This document shows, one piece after another, positions 27,973 to 38,183 of a DNA stretch of 64,000 nucleotides. How positions within the stretch are numbered: the first letter of the stretch is position 1; the number at the start of each line of letters is the position of its first letter. Below the pieces are notes generated by a model. The model was not told where the DNA came from, did no database searches, and saw only the letters and a list, made by a program, of their open reading frames with translations. Both the position numbers and the translations under genes were made by a program. The DNA is from Candidatus Peregrinibacteria bacterium CG11_big_fil_rev_8_21_14_0_20_49_14 (lineage in GTDB: Bacteria; Patescibacteriota; Gracilibacteria; Peribacterales; Peribacteraceae), in the NCBI GenBank assembly GCA_002787035.1, contig PCVP01000010.1, positions 1 through 64,000 on the forward strand, read 5' to 3'.

Positions 27973-27989
27973 AAGTGCTTGTACTGCTA

Positions 27990-28565
27990 TCAGCGATCTC
28001 CGCTGCGCTGTTCCACCAAACAGCGACTGCGACGTGAGCCGCTGAATTGCAGACAGTAGTCTGCATCTTGCTGCAGAGAAGAAGGTGCTTTCTTGATTTC
28101 AAAATCCACACCTGCCTCCGGTTCGTATCCCTTATAGTCGATCATACAGTCGGCAATATAGGCATCGAATGCGGCATGAATACTGCGACGAACGAGTCTG
28201 TCCACACCACGCAGAGGAATGAGAGGCACGATATCCGCACGGAGATCTTCCGCTATGCGAACTTTATCCGCACATCCTTCCGCATCGGAAATCGATGGTT
28301 TTGTTTCCGTGTCCTCCGTGCGCGTCGGTGCAACCGCATCTTCGAGAATGTGAGCCTGAGGTCTGGTGCGACGGTCTTCATCTATAATGGAACGTCTGCG
28401 AAAATCATCCTGCATAATAAATCCCTGCCTGTAAGAAACGAACTGATCATCAGCTCCCGTAAACAAGCTGGCCGTTACATCACGACCGAAAATAATTGTG
28501 CCGGCGCCAAGCATGGTTCCTACGACCATACCGCACACGGCAATGCTAACTTCTCTCTGAGCCAT
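27990..28565 (-). CDS. hypothetical membrane-anchored protein
   Basis: N-terminal hydrophobic VSIAVCGMVVGTMLGAGTIIFG, then polar domain. Confidence 0.5.
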   Translation of the reverse strand: MAQREVSIAVCGMVVGTMLGAGTIIFGRDVTASLFTGADDQFVSYRQGFIMQDDFRRRSIIDEDRRTRPQAHILEDAVAPTRTEDTETKPSISDAEGCADKVRIAEDLRADIVPLIPLRGVDRLVRRSIHAAFDAYIADCMIDYKGYEPEAGVDFEIKKAPSSLQQDADYCLQFSGSRRSRCLVEQRSGDR

Positions 28566-28972
28566 GATGGAAAGGGGAAAGGTGTGTTAATTTATATGTA
28601 CTTGTATACATTTAAGCATAAAAAATGATAGAAATCAATATTCCGTTCGCTTCTGACTGAAAATACCGGAACAGTCTTCTGCGAAGAAGACTTTGTTTGG
28701 TCTTGAGATGACGTACCTGACTCCCCTTCTTCTCGAGGATGTGCATGTGCCTTTTCAATACCAAAAGCACTGCAAAGAATTCACCATATCGCTCCGGAAA
28801 TCACGGAAAAGATGCGCATAACCACAGGAATAGCATGGTATCTGAAGAGAGAAAAACCAGAGCTCTTCGCAGTAAAATAACTCGCGAAGCGGAAACTTGT
28901 TTTCGCTGGAGCGATTCCTTAAAAGGGAAGGAGAGCCCGTGAGAGGAAACCGTAGGTTTCCTTTCACGAAAT

Positions 28973-29047
<75 letters not shown>

Positions 29048-29111
29048 ACAGTGCGGTGAGCATAGAACAGCTTTATCGTATTGAAAAGAATCTGGCACAG
29101 AACCTTCCAGA

Positions 29112-29684
29112 CTACTTCTTTTTCTCTTCTTTTGCTTCGGGATCTGCGAACACAGACTCCCGTAGTATGAGAATAATCTGATTTTCAAGATCTTCCTCCA
29201 CCGACACCGGTGCGGTTGCGGTAATGCTGTACCCCACTCCGTTTACCACGGTGCTCACCTGGTAAAACCGACGCAACGGTTCTTTGGCAGCGGGCTGTGC
29301 TTTGAAAATATGCAGTTTTACCTTCTCGTCAAAAACCACCAGATCTCTCGTATCGAGCTCTTCGTATTCGGGCAGAACGGTAACTGCACGAATGCTCGCA
29401 TCGCTGTACGACTGGGGAGTGGCATCTTGTAAGAGAGGCTCACGCGTTACCGCGACGGTCGGAAACTGACCGGAGACCGGAACGTCACTCTGAAAAGCCA
29501 CCAACGTATCTGCGGGCACTCCGCGCTGACGCAATGTTTCACTGTCTATGGTAACCCAATCTTCAGGCAAACACGTGCCGTACGTGCCATCCCAATAGTC
29601 TTGTTTACAGGATGTGTCTTCTCCGCTCCCTCCGCATCCTGCGAGCAAGAGCAGTGCTGCCAAACCAAGTAATGATCGTTTCAT
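29112..29684 (-). CDS. predicted lipoprotein
   Basis: Signal/lipobox MKRSLLGLAALLLLAGCGG. Confidence 0.65.
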   Translation of the reverse strand: MKRSLLGLAALLLLAGCGGSGEDTSCKQDYWDGTYGTCLPEDWVTIDSETLRQRGVPADTLVAFQSDVPVSGQFPTVAVTREPLLQDATPQSYSDASIRAVTVLPEYEELDTRDLVVFDEKVKLHIFKAQPAAKEPLRRFYQVSTVVNGVGYSITATAPVSVEEDLENQIILILRESVFADPEAKEEKKK

Positions 29685-29834
29685 GTGCCGTATGGTACGC
29701 TTTCTGTACAAAAAAGAGAAGAAGAAGGGCTCATGGAAGCGGTACAAACGTGGTAGACAAACGCGTGAAAGGTTGTCGAGATTCTATTCGTGAATTGAGA
29801 GAAATAACGCAGAATGGTACAATAGTATGATTTT

Positions 29835-32258
29835 ATGTCTAAAAAGCTCGTAGTCATCACTGCACTGTTTCTGGCACTCCCCTTCTCGGCAGCCGCCGCG
29901 AGTATTTCAGCAGACGATTCTGTCGCAGGTTTGGGCACGGATATAGACATAGCAGGTTTTCCCGCAAACACTTCGGTTCACGTGGTTGTATCGCCTCCTC
30001 TCGGAGCAGAAATACTGCTTCCCGTGCAAACAGACACATCGGGTGCGGGATCCGTACAACTGAAAGGGCGCGATACGGAAGTCGCAGGCATCTATACGAT
30101 AACGATAGAAAAATCCGGCATTGCATACGAAGGAACGGCGCATTTTGAAGTACTGCCAGACAGTCTCAGTACGCAAAACAGCAGTATTCAAGTGAGCAGC
30201 GACACCATACAGCCTACGGGAACGGACAAACTCACGGTGGCAGTCATCATTCGGGATACCTACGGAAACCCGCTCCCAAACAGACCTTTGAAACTTATTT
30301 CAAGCCGCGCGGCAGATCGCATAAGTTCCATGGAGAGTGAAACGGATGAAAGTGGCGAGCAGTTGTTTTCACTCACCACAAAAGAACAGGGAATTTTGCA
30401 CCTTCGCGCCATCGACCTCCTCAGTGGCACACTGATAGATGCCGAAGCGGACGTACAGGCCGGTACGCCATCGAATGCGGTGGGCGGACCACTTCCCACC
30501 GTGAACTCCGTACGAGGCCGTCAGCTCTTTCGGGCGGGCAGCAATTTTGTCGGAGACGTTACGGGAAACGGAGGCTCTTCTTTCGGACTCATAGATCACT
30601 TCGAACTGTTCGCACCGCGTGAGCTGGAAATTAATGAAGACACTACCATTAAAATCACCGCAGTGGATCGTAACGGAAACAGAGTGGAAGACTACACGGG
30701 ACTCGCGCTTATTTCGTCCACGGATCCCATGGCATTTTTGCCGGTGGGAGGAGAGGTGCGATTCGAACCCCGTAATCTCGGACAGAAAGTACTGACACTC
30801 GGTCTGCGCTTCCGCACCGCCGACGAACATATTCTCTATGTCGAAGACAGCGAAAATCCCGAGATCTTCGGACAAGCGTACGTCACGGTAACCGGCGGAT
30901 ACGGATCTGCTCCGGGAAGTAAGGTGATTCAGATTCTTTCTCCTGAAATCGGTACGGTCTTTAATGTTCCGCAAATAACAATTACCGGTGTCACTGAACC
31001 GTTTGTAAACCTGATAGTCAGCGGAGGCAAAGAAGATGTCCGTGGAGAAACAGACATAGAAGGACGATTCGCCATCACCATTACGCTGGATTCCGAATCT
31101 GGCAAACAAGACCACATGCTCCGTGTCCGCGATGAATTCGGACAATTGGATTCCGGAGAATTTTCCGTCGTGCTGGACAACATTCCTCCGCAATTTGAGT
31201 CCGTGGAGTTCTCTCCTTCGAATCCTACTGAGGGAACAAATGTTCTCCTCGTTGTAAAAAGTGAACCTGATCTTCCTGTTATTTCCGCCGATATCGCAGG
31301 AGCTCAAGTATCGTTGGATCCCGTGCCCGGACAACCGGGTATGTATCAGTACCTCTTTGTCGCACCTGTTGCAGGAGCGTATCAACCGATTATTTCTGTG
31401 GCAGACAGCGCAGGTAATACCGCACAATTCACTTCCTCTCTTGTATCGGAGCTGGAGGGACTTCCGAAGGTAACAAATATCCAGGCAACAGGAGAAGCAA
31501 ACGCAGTGACGCTCCAATGGGATCCGATCTCCACGGAACCAATAGACGCCTACCGAATTTACGTCGGTGAAACGGCAACAAGATTCGATTTTAATTTGGA
31601 TACGAATTTCACGACTACCGCAGCACAGGTAGCCGGCTTGATTCCGGGAAAAGAATACTTCTTCTCTGTCACCGCACTGCAAGGGGAAAGAGAGAGTCAG
31701 GAATTCGATGTTGTAAGTGCACTCGTAAAAGGACTGCTTCTGGATGTTTCGCCGCAACACTCCGGCCTTCTTATCGACTGGTCTTCTATTGTCACGGATA
31801 CTCCGCTCTCCTCTTTTATTCTGGAATTCGGAGTGGAGCCGGACACCTTTACCGAGAAACGTATTCTCAACGGCGAACTGCGCAACTACACACTGCGAGA
31901 TCTCATTAACGGTGTGACATACTTCTTAAAACTCACTCCCGTGGACATAACGGGACAACTGGTGGAAGACCTTGCAGCCACTGCGGAAGGTATTCCCACC
32001 GGTGAAGGATTTGCCGTGACTCCCGGAGACACTGTGCCTTTCGATACGCGCATTCGTACTGTCAACCGTTCCGCAGCTCCGCCGGATATGAACAGAAACG
32101 CACCGCACACCGTACCCTCGGGTCTTCCGACGGTAGGATGGTGGGCACTCGTTACTCTGGCTGCAGGAGGACTGATGTTCTACTGGCAGCGCAAACGTAA
32201 ACTCCAAGCTACCGTAGCTTTCTTTCGGGAAATGGAGTCCCGCTACAAACAAAAGTAA
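29835..32258 (+). CDS. surface-exposed Ig-like/fibronectin type III protein with C-terminal TM anchor
   Basis: Signal peptide, beta-rich repeats, FN3-like ATGEANAVTLQWDPISTEPIDAYRIYVG, C-terminal TM then RKRK. Confidence 0.7.
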   Translation: MSKKLVVITALFLALPFSAAAASISADDSVAGLGTDIDIAGFPANTSVHVVVSPPLGAEILLPVQTDTSGAGSVQLKGRDTEVAGIYTITIEKSGIAYEGTAHFEVLPDSLSTQNSSIQVSSDTIQPTGTDKLTVAVIIRDTYGNPLPNRPLKLISSRAADRISSMESETDESGEQLFSLTTKEQGILHLRAIDLLSGTLIDAEADVQAGTPSNAVGGPLPTVNSVRGRQLFRAGSNFVGDVTGNGGSSFGLIDHFELFAPRELEINEDTTIKITAVDRNGNRVEDYTGLALISSTDPMAFLPVGGEVRFEPRNLGQKVLTLGLRFRTADEHILYVEDSENPEIFGQAYVTVTGGYGSAPGSKVIQILSPEIGTVFNVPQITITGVTEPFVNLIVSGGKEDVRGETDIEGRFAITITLDSESGKQDHMLRVRDEFGQLDSGEFSVVLDNIPPQFESVEFSPSNPTEGTNVLLVVKSEPDLPVISADIAGAQVSLDPVPGQPGMYQYLFVAPVAGAYQPIISVADSAGNTAQFTSSLVSELEGLPKVTNIQATGEANAVTLQWDPISTEPIDAYRIYVGETATRFDFNLDTNFTTTAAQVAGLIPGKEYFFSVTALQGERESQEFDVVSALVKGLLLDVSPQHSGLLIDWSSIVTDTPLSSFILEFGVEPDTFTEKRILNGELRNYTLRDLINGVTYFLKLTPVDITGQLVEDLAATAEGIPTGEGFAVTPGDTVPFDTRIRTVNRSAAPPDMNRNAPHTVPSGLPTVGWWALVTLAAGGLMFYWQRKRKLQATVAFFREMESRYKQK

Positions 32259-32264
32259 ACTCAT

Positions 32265-33263
32265 ATGTCCAAACGTACGATGTCCATTGGCGGTGCCACT
32301 TACGATCTCTTCGTGCGTTTCAGCGAAGAAACCGTAGCCATGTACAGTGACCACAAGGCTTTCAAGCTGACACTGGGTGATAAAATTCGGGCAGAGGAAG
32401 TACTGGAAATGTGCGGAGGCGGTGCGTCTAACACTGCGGTAGGCCTCGCCAGGCTCGGATGCCAAGCGGGATTCTGCGGAGTGGTGGGAGACGACCAGTG
32501 GGGAGGAAAACTTCTGGAGAACTTCAACAAAGAAAACGTTGATATTACCTGCGCAACAGTCGTGGAGGGAGAGGTATCCAGCTTCTCGATTATTCTGTCT
32601 GCCGGTTCGGGAGAACGTGTGATTTTGTATGACCCGGGAACAAACGACCATCTGCACGATGTGACATTCGACAAAGAGCAAGTCGGCACAATGGACTGGA
32701 TCTACTTTAACCACATTCAAGCCAACACATGTGCGATAGAAGACGATATGATTGGTATTTTGGCTGCGGAAACGGGGCCGGGACTCACATGGAATCCCGG
32801 AGGATGCCAAATAGATGTCGGGGTGGATGCTCCCAACAACTGCACGTTGCTTGCTCATACGAATCTGCTGCTGCTCAATAAGAGTGAAGCACTGGAATTC
32901 TCGAAAACTTCCACCGTCGAAGAGGCGATGAAGACACTGCTCGCAAAAGGGGTACGCAACGTATGCATCACCGATGGCAGCAGAGGAACGATTGCATCGG
33001 ACGGCAAGAATACATACCACTGCCCTATTCTCTCCGAGAGCACCGTAACAGATACGACCGGTGCGGGAGACGCGTTCGGAACGGGTGCCACATGGGCACT
33101 GCTGGAGGGCAAAAGCTTGCCTGAGGCACTGCGAGCGGGTACGATAAACGCATCGAGCGTCGTCAGTAAAATTGGCGCTCAAGCGGGTCTACTCACACAC
33201 ACCGAGATGAAACATCAATTACAAAACACTGCACTTGATGTGACGAGTACTCCTCTCCTCTAG
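32265..33263 (+). CDS. PfkB-family carbohydrate/nucleoside kinase
   Basis: GGGASNTAVGLARLG and DTTGAGDAFGTGATWALLEG signatures. Confidence 0.88.
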   Translation: MSKRTMSIGGATYDLFVRFSEETVAMYSDHKAFKLTLGDKIRAEEVLEMCGGGASNTAVGLARLGCQAGFCGVVGDDQWGGKLLENFNKENVDITCATVVEGEVSSFSIILSAGSGERVILYDPGTNDHLHDVTFDKEQVGTMDWIYFNHIQANTCAIEDDMIGILAAETGPGLTWNPGGCQIDVGVDAPNNCTLLAHTNLLLLNKSEALEFSKTSTVEEAMKTLLAKGVRNVCITDGSRGTIASDGKNTYHCPILSESTVTDTTGAGDAFGTGATWALLEGKSLPEALRAGTINASSVVSKIGAQAGLLTHTEMKHQLQNTALDVTSTPLL

Positions 33264-33286
33264 ACCACCTCTTTCCTTTTTCCATT

Positions 33287-33910
33287 ATGTCAGACGACGC
33301 ACTCATCCAAGTACAAGAACTCATAGAATCCGCAGAGTCTTCACTCAAAACCGCACGAGCTCTTCTGCGATCTATGACAGGAGTATCCGACGCAAGTATG
33401 GAGAGACATATGGAAAAAGCGGGAAGCATGGCATCGGGAAGTGCGGTGAGCGGAAAAGTAATAGAAGGAATATTCGACGGACAGAACATGATAGATTCCG
33501 AAGGGCAAACGTATCCCGTACCCGCCAACTACGCCAGTAAGAGTAAGCTGGTGGAAGGCGACGGCATGAAACTGACCATTACCGACGAAGGAAAATTTAT
33601 CTACAAGCAAATATTGCCCATTAAAAGACGAACCGCAGTCGGATCGCTTATTCAGGAAGACGGTCAGTACAAAGTGTTGGTGGATGGAAAGGTGTACCGC
33701 GTGCTGCTTGCATCCGTTACGTTTTACCGTGCCGAAGTGGGAGACCAGGTAACTATTCTTCTGCCGGAAGACGACGAAGCGAAATGGGGAGCTATTGAAG
33801 CGGTCATACCGAAGCAAATGGCAGACGCCGCTTCCAAAAGTGCACTGAACTCACGTTCCACCGAAGATACGGACGGTGAACTCAGTCCCTCCGTAGAAGA
33901 CGACATCTAA
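33287..33910 (+). CDS. hypothetical protein
   Basis: 207-aa ORF in operon context. Confidence 0.6.
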   Translation: MSDDALIQVQELIESAESSLKTARALLRSMTGVSDASMERHMEKAGSMASGSAVSGKVIEGIFDGQNMIDSEGQTYPVPANYASKSKLVEGDGMKLTITDEGKFIYKQILPIKRRTAVGSLIQEDGQYKVLVDGKVYRVLLASVTFYRAEVGDQVTILLPEDDEAKWGAIEAVIPKQMADAASKSALNSRSTEDTDGELSPSVEDDI

Positions 33911-33945
33911 CATCTTTCGTCCTTTAACTTTTTCGCATTTCCTGT

Positions 33946-35253
33946 ATGAGTATTCCGGCGCGCATCACCGCTCCGATAATCTTTGCCTTCCTCTGTGCCG
34001 CAGCTCTTGTGGCATTTTTATGGTGGCAGCTCGTACAATCAACGGAAGTACTGCGTCAGGCGACGGTACCCGAAATGCAACAAGTCATAGCACCCCAAAC
34101 AGGCAACGCCCTGCTCGACTCCCCCATAGACCCCCGAGACCGCGCACTCTTTTATTTGCGACAAGGTGATCTGCTTGCGTTGCGAGGCCAGTGGGCGGAT
34201 GCCCAGGAGGAATATGAAAAAGCCGTGGATGCGGACGGAGGTTTGCCCGCGTTACGCAAGCTTGCCCAGGCGCAAATGCAGAGACGTGACATAAGCGGCG
34301 TACGCTCCACTCTCAGACAACTGAAAAAGGCCGGAGCAAAAACAGAAGATCTTCTTCTGCTTGAAAGCATTGTCGCCCTGCGTACAGGAGAGTTGCTTGA
34401 GGCACGAAAGCTCCTGGTGAATGCCGAGGAATCTCCGCAGAAACAGTACGGGCTCGCTCTGCTCTCCATTATAGAAGGCAATCACGAACAGGCACAGTTG
34501 CAACTGCAAGAAGTCATACGAGGATGGGAACCCGTGTTGCGTTCTCACGCGCGAGCAATACTTTCTGCCTACCAAGAATTTGCTCTCTTTGAAGAAAGTA
34601 CGAATATTCACCTCACTACCCTGCTCGCCAGAAGTCTTGCACAGGTGCAAGAGTGCGAACTGGCTCTGCCATTGCTCGTACAAGTCACCCAGGTGAAAGA
34701 TGACTACCGAGATGCATGGATAATTCAGGGGTACTGTGAGCTGACAACGGAACGACCCGAACAGGCGCTCTCCTCTTTGGAGCAGGCGTATAACTTAGAT
34801 CCGCAAAAACCGGAGATTCAGTACTTTTTGGCACGAAGTTATGCCGCATTGGGTGATCATCGGTCTGCGGTGACATTCTTTGAATATGCACTGCAAAACG
34901 GCTTCCAGCCGGCATCCGAAGTACGAAGGCAAATAGCGCAATCCGCTCTTGCAGACGGCAATGCGGATCTTGCTCTCTCACAGTACGAAGCACTCACCAA
35001 AGAGCACGATACGACACTGGAACCCTACCAAGGATACGTGGCAGCGAGCGTTGCGCTGGGCAGAAATGAAGAGGCATACTTTATGGCTAGTGAAGCGGTA
35101 CGACGTTGGCCGGAGAATGCAGACGCGCAGTATCTGCTGGGGTGGACCGCCGCGGAATCCGATAAAAAGGAGGAGGCGAAAACCGCACTGCGTAAAGCAC
35201 TGAAAATTAATCCGTACTTACTCGAAGCGGAAGAGAAATTAAAGAAACTCTGA
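33946..35253 (+). CDS. TPR-repeat protein with N-terminal TM anchor
   Basis: Repeated TPR helices e.g. AWIIQGYCELTTERPEQALSSLEQAYNLDPQKPEIQYFLARSYAALGDH. Confidence 0.75.
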   Translation: MSIPARITAPIIFAFLCAAALVAFLWWQLVQSTEVLRQATVPEMQQVIAPQTGNALLDSPIDPRDRALFYLRQGDLLALRGQWADAQEEYEKAVDADGGLPALRKLAQAQMQRRDISGVRSTLRQLKKAGAKTEDLLLLESIVALRTGELLEARKLLVNAEESPQKQYGLALLSIIEGNHEQAQLQLQEVIRGWEPVLRSHARAILSAYQEFALFEESTNIHLTTLLARSLAQVQECELALPLLVQVTQVKDDYRDAWIIQGYCELTTERPEQALSSLEQAYNLDPQKPEIQYFLARSYAALGDHRSAVTFFEYALQNGFQPASEVRRQIAQSALADGNADLALSQYEALTKEHDTTLEPYQGYVAASVALGRNEEAYFMASEAVRRWPENADAQYLLGWTAAESDKKEEAKTALRKALKINPYLLEAEEKLKKL

Positions 35254-35271
35254 CCCAAATAATCATATAGA

Positions 35272-35308
35272 ACAAAGAAGGCCAGATATAACCTCTGGTC
35301 TTCTTTGT
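35272..35308. terminator. strong hairpin terminator
   Basis: ACAAAGAAGGCCAGATATAACCTCTGGTCTTCTTTGT. Confidence 0.7.
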
Positions 35309-35309
35309 G

Positions 35310-35693
35310 TGTGTATTGTCTATCCTCCTCGACTATCAACAACGGTACAAAGTAATATTGCTGAGCCGTTTAATGGAGAATGACTGAGGAGAGGTGTCCT
35401 CGACTCTCTGCCTTGCTGAGGTTTCTTGTTTCTCCTCGTAACCCGGCGAGGTCCCCGGACCGGCTCATTTAGACTTCGCCATAACGCGGTCAGTGAACAC
35501 TGGGGAGTAATGTGGGCATGATGTACAGCAACCTCCCATGTACAACACGACGTCACAGAGCAGAGAGGAGGATACGCACCAGGCGGATATGCATCCTCCT
35601 CTCGGCGGTCAAGAACGGTAATCGGTGTTTGTGTGAGAACAGAATCGATAGTGCTCGGGGCGAATCCTGTTTTGGTATCCACCCCAAGCAAAT
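35310..35693 (-). ncRNA. candidate structured non-coding RNA of unknown class
   Basis: Minus-strand promoter TTGAGT-N17-TACAAT (35728-35700), terminator hairpin at the other end, 11-bp hairpin GAGAGGAGGAT/ATCCTCCTCTC (35563-35603), long-range TGAGCCG/CGGCTCA (35362-35467); no convincing ORF. Confidence 0.45.
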
Positions 35694-35699
35694 CAGATT

Positions 35700-35728
35700 A
35701 TTGTACTCGATTTTCGTTCAAAACTCAA
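35700..35728 (-). promoter_or_regulatory. sigma70-like promoter for the candidate ncRNA
   Basis: Reverse complement TTGAGT, 17-nt spacer, TACAAT. Confidence 0.5.
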
Positions 35729-35788
35729 GAAAAAACATTCCGGCAACGACAGGAGACACAATGGATTTTCCCGCTACAATAGGAGCAG

Positions 35789-37198
35789 ATGATACGACAC
35801 ACTTTTAAACGAACAGGCATCGTGCTTCTTGCGATACTCGGAAGCGCAGCACTGGTAATTCTGCTGGCAACAGTCACAAGTATGCTCACCGTTCTCAATA
35901 GAACAGCTGCGGATCTGCTCCCTGCAAAACAGACAATCGCATTGGTACAAAACCCCGGCGAACCGGAACTGGCACTGATGCAATCGCTGTTCCCGAATGT
36001 TACTATGGAATACGGCAACACGTTGCCCGAAGCAGTGGCGATACTGGAGCTACCAAGTACGCAGCAGGCATCTGTGCTTCTCTACCAACAGAAAGACGCA
36101 CCGAAAAACGACACCGGATTCACGGCAACACTCGGCACGTACGTGATTGTGGCTTCGCAGGAAGGTGCACTGCCTCTTATACGCCAAGGTGACGGCAGAC
36201 TGGCATACGACAATGCATATATGGCCTTACATGGACGAAAAGAGCGTAAGCAGCCCTGGCTATTCGTTCGTAAAAATGCACTGGCATCGGCTGAGGATGC
36301 CTCAGGTCAATTTATGCGTTCACTGATGTTGCAACAGGGAAACGCGCTGGCACTGGAGCTGCAAGGCAGCGGGGGGCAGACATTGGAAGTTCTCGGAGAA
36401 AAAACATCACTGCTCCAACCAAGCGTGCTTCCTCTGGCTCCGACAGATTCCACCGTTTTTACGGCAGGAATCTTTGACCTGCGAGATCTCTGGACACAAG
36501 CGTTGAAAGGAATGAAACCTGAGAAACGAACCGTATTCACGGGTACGATACACAGCTTGGTTCAGAAGGCATTCGGCTCATCGGTAAGTACCGAGTACGA
36601 CATTCTTCCTCTCCTGAAAAAAGACAGTGTCATCACTCTAAACCGCACAAGTTCCGGACAACTCATAGGTATGATTCACGGTCATGTCGACAATACGGAA
36701 CAACTGGGAAAGGCACTGGATCGCATGCATCAGGGATTTCGAACAAAACTGCCAAGTATTCAAACGCAAACGTACCGATTCGATGACAGATTCTCCACCA
36801 CGAATATCCGCAGTGACAGATCGGCGGTGGAGCAAGATATGTTTATGCAAAACAACTGGCAAATCCGCTCCACGCACAAAACAAATGCCGTCAACGGACT
36901 CTTTACTGCGGTACGACAGAATGAGTATGTCATAAGTAACAATCGAGACATGCTCCTGCAAACCATGGAAGCTAAATCCCCTCTCATGTCCATCGGAGAA
37001 TCAGATCATCTGCTGCAAAGCACACGGCAGGCAAGTGGCTGGCTACGTAAGGCAGCACTGCAGCAATTGCTGGAAGAACATCTGTCGGTGCTGCTCACAG
37101 ATTCTACGGCTGTGCTGACTCCTGCTCTCAGGGAAAACATCACGTGGTCTCTGGAAAGACAGGGAAAACTCTCGGTCATTCACCTGTATTCGGAATAA
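35789..37198 (+). CDS. hypothetical membrane-anchored protein
   Basis: N-terminal TM GIVLLAILGSAALVILLATVTSML; AGGAG SD upstream. Confidence 0.6.
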   Translation: MIRHTFKRTGIVLLAILGSAALVILLATVTSMLTVLNRTAADLLPAKQTIALVQNPGEPELALMQSLFPNVTMEYGNTLPEAVAILELPSTQQASVLLYQQKDAPKNDTGFTATLGTYVIVASQEGALPLIRQGDGRLAYDNAYMALHGRKERKQPWLFVRKNALASAEDASGQFMRSLMLQQGNALALELQGSGGQTLEVLGEKTSLLQPSVLPLAPTDSTVFTAGIFDLRDLWTQALKGMKPEKRTVFTGTIHSLVQKAFGSSVSTEYDILPLLKKDSVITLNRTSSGQLIGMIHGHVDNTEQLGKALDRMHQGFRTKLPSIQTQTYRFDDRFSTTNIRSDRSAVEQDMFMQNNWQIRSTHKTNAVNGLFTAVRQNEYVISNNRDMLLQTMEAKSPLMSIGESDHLLQSTRQASGWLRKAALQQLLEEHLSVLLTDSTAVLTPALRENITWSLERQGKLSVIHLYSE

Positions 37199-37263
37199 AA
37201 ATCCCGGAAGAATCTTCCCGGGTGCTGGATTCCCTGTTCAAAACGCGGTAGGCTTCTGCACCG

Positions 37264-38163
37264 ATGTCCTTTCTACGCCCAGCCAAATTCTTTCTCTCCC
37301 TTTCCGCAGTACTTTCTGTGGCGGGATTGGTTTTGCTCGTAGTTCCCGGCCCCATTCTGAGCATAGATTTCACGGGAGGAACACTAATGGAGCTTGCCAC
37401 ATCGGCAGAAACAACCAAAGAAAGCCTGGCAGATGCCGTCGGTACTTTCGGTGGTGAAGAGCCGATTGGAAATGTGGCGATTTCACGCACAAAAGATGCC
37501 AGTTATCTGCTACGCATGCGCAGCCTGAGCAATGAAGAGCACCTCGCGCTTCTTTCGCATTTGGAAAACAAACTCGGAACCCTGCAAGAACGTCAATTCA
37601 CTATTATCGGTCCTACGGTGGGAGAAACGCTCAAAGAGCGCGCCATATGGGCTCTGATAATAGCATCCGTAGCCATAGTGCTATATGTTGCATTCGCATT
37701 TCGTAAAGTCCCCCGCAAACTCAGTCCGTGGCGCTTCGGTATTATAGCCGTTGTAACTCTGCTGCATGATATTCTTGTGACTGCGGGTATTTTTGTCATC
37801 ATCAGTCATACGACATCATTTGAGTTCGACACACTCTTCGTTACCGCGCTCCTCACTATTTTGGGATACTCCGTCAACGATACCATCGTCATTTTTGACC
37901 GTATTCGAGACAATCTTGCCAATCAGGATCGCGGAGAAGATTTTGCAGCGGTTGCCGAACGCAGCCTGCAACAGAGCATTGCCCGCTCCATTAATACCAG
38001 TGTCTCGACTCTCATTATGCTTGTTGCTCTGTTTGCCCTGGGCTCCGATAGTATCCGATGGTTTGTACTCACCCTCATTACCGGAGCCGTGGTGGGTACG
38101 TACTCCTCCATCTTCCTGGCAACTCCTCTCTTGGTGTACTGGAGAAGTGCACAGAGAAAATAA
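37264..38163 (+). CDS. secF: protein translocase subunit SecF
   Basis: LSIDFTGGTLMEL, LTILGYSVNDTIVIFDRIRDNL, RSINTSVSTLIMLVALFALG. Confidence 0.88.
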   Translation: MSFLRPAKFFLSLSAVLSVAGLVLLVVPGPILSIDFTGGTLMELATSAETTKESLADAVGTFGGEEPIGNVAISRTKDASYLLRMRSLSNEEHLALLSHLENKLGTLQERQFTIIGPTVGETLKERAIWALIIASVAIVLYVAFAFRKVPRKLSPWRFGIIAVVTLLHDILVTAGIFVIISHTTSFEFDTLFVTALLTILGYSVNDTIVIFDRIRDNLANQDRGEDFAAVAERSLQQSIARSINTSVSTLIMLVALFALGSDSIRWFVLTLITGAVVGTYSSIFLATPLLVYWRSAQRK

Positions 38164-38183
38164 CAGCCTATTACTCACGTATC

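Noticed and set aside
35320-35691. 123-aa minus-strand ORF in the 35.3-35.7 kb gap
   Set aside because: Composition tracks the RNA-like hairpins; no domain motif and no good start context. More likely a spurious ORF on a structured RNA.
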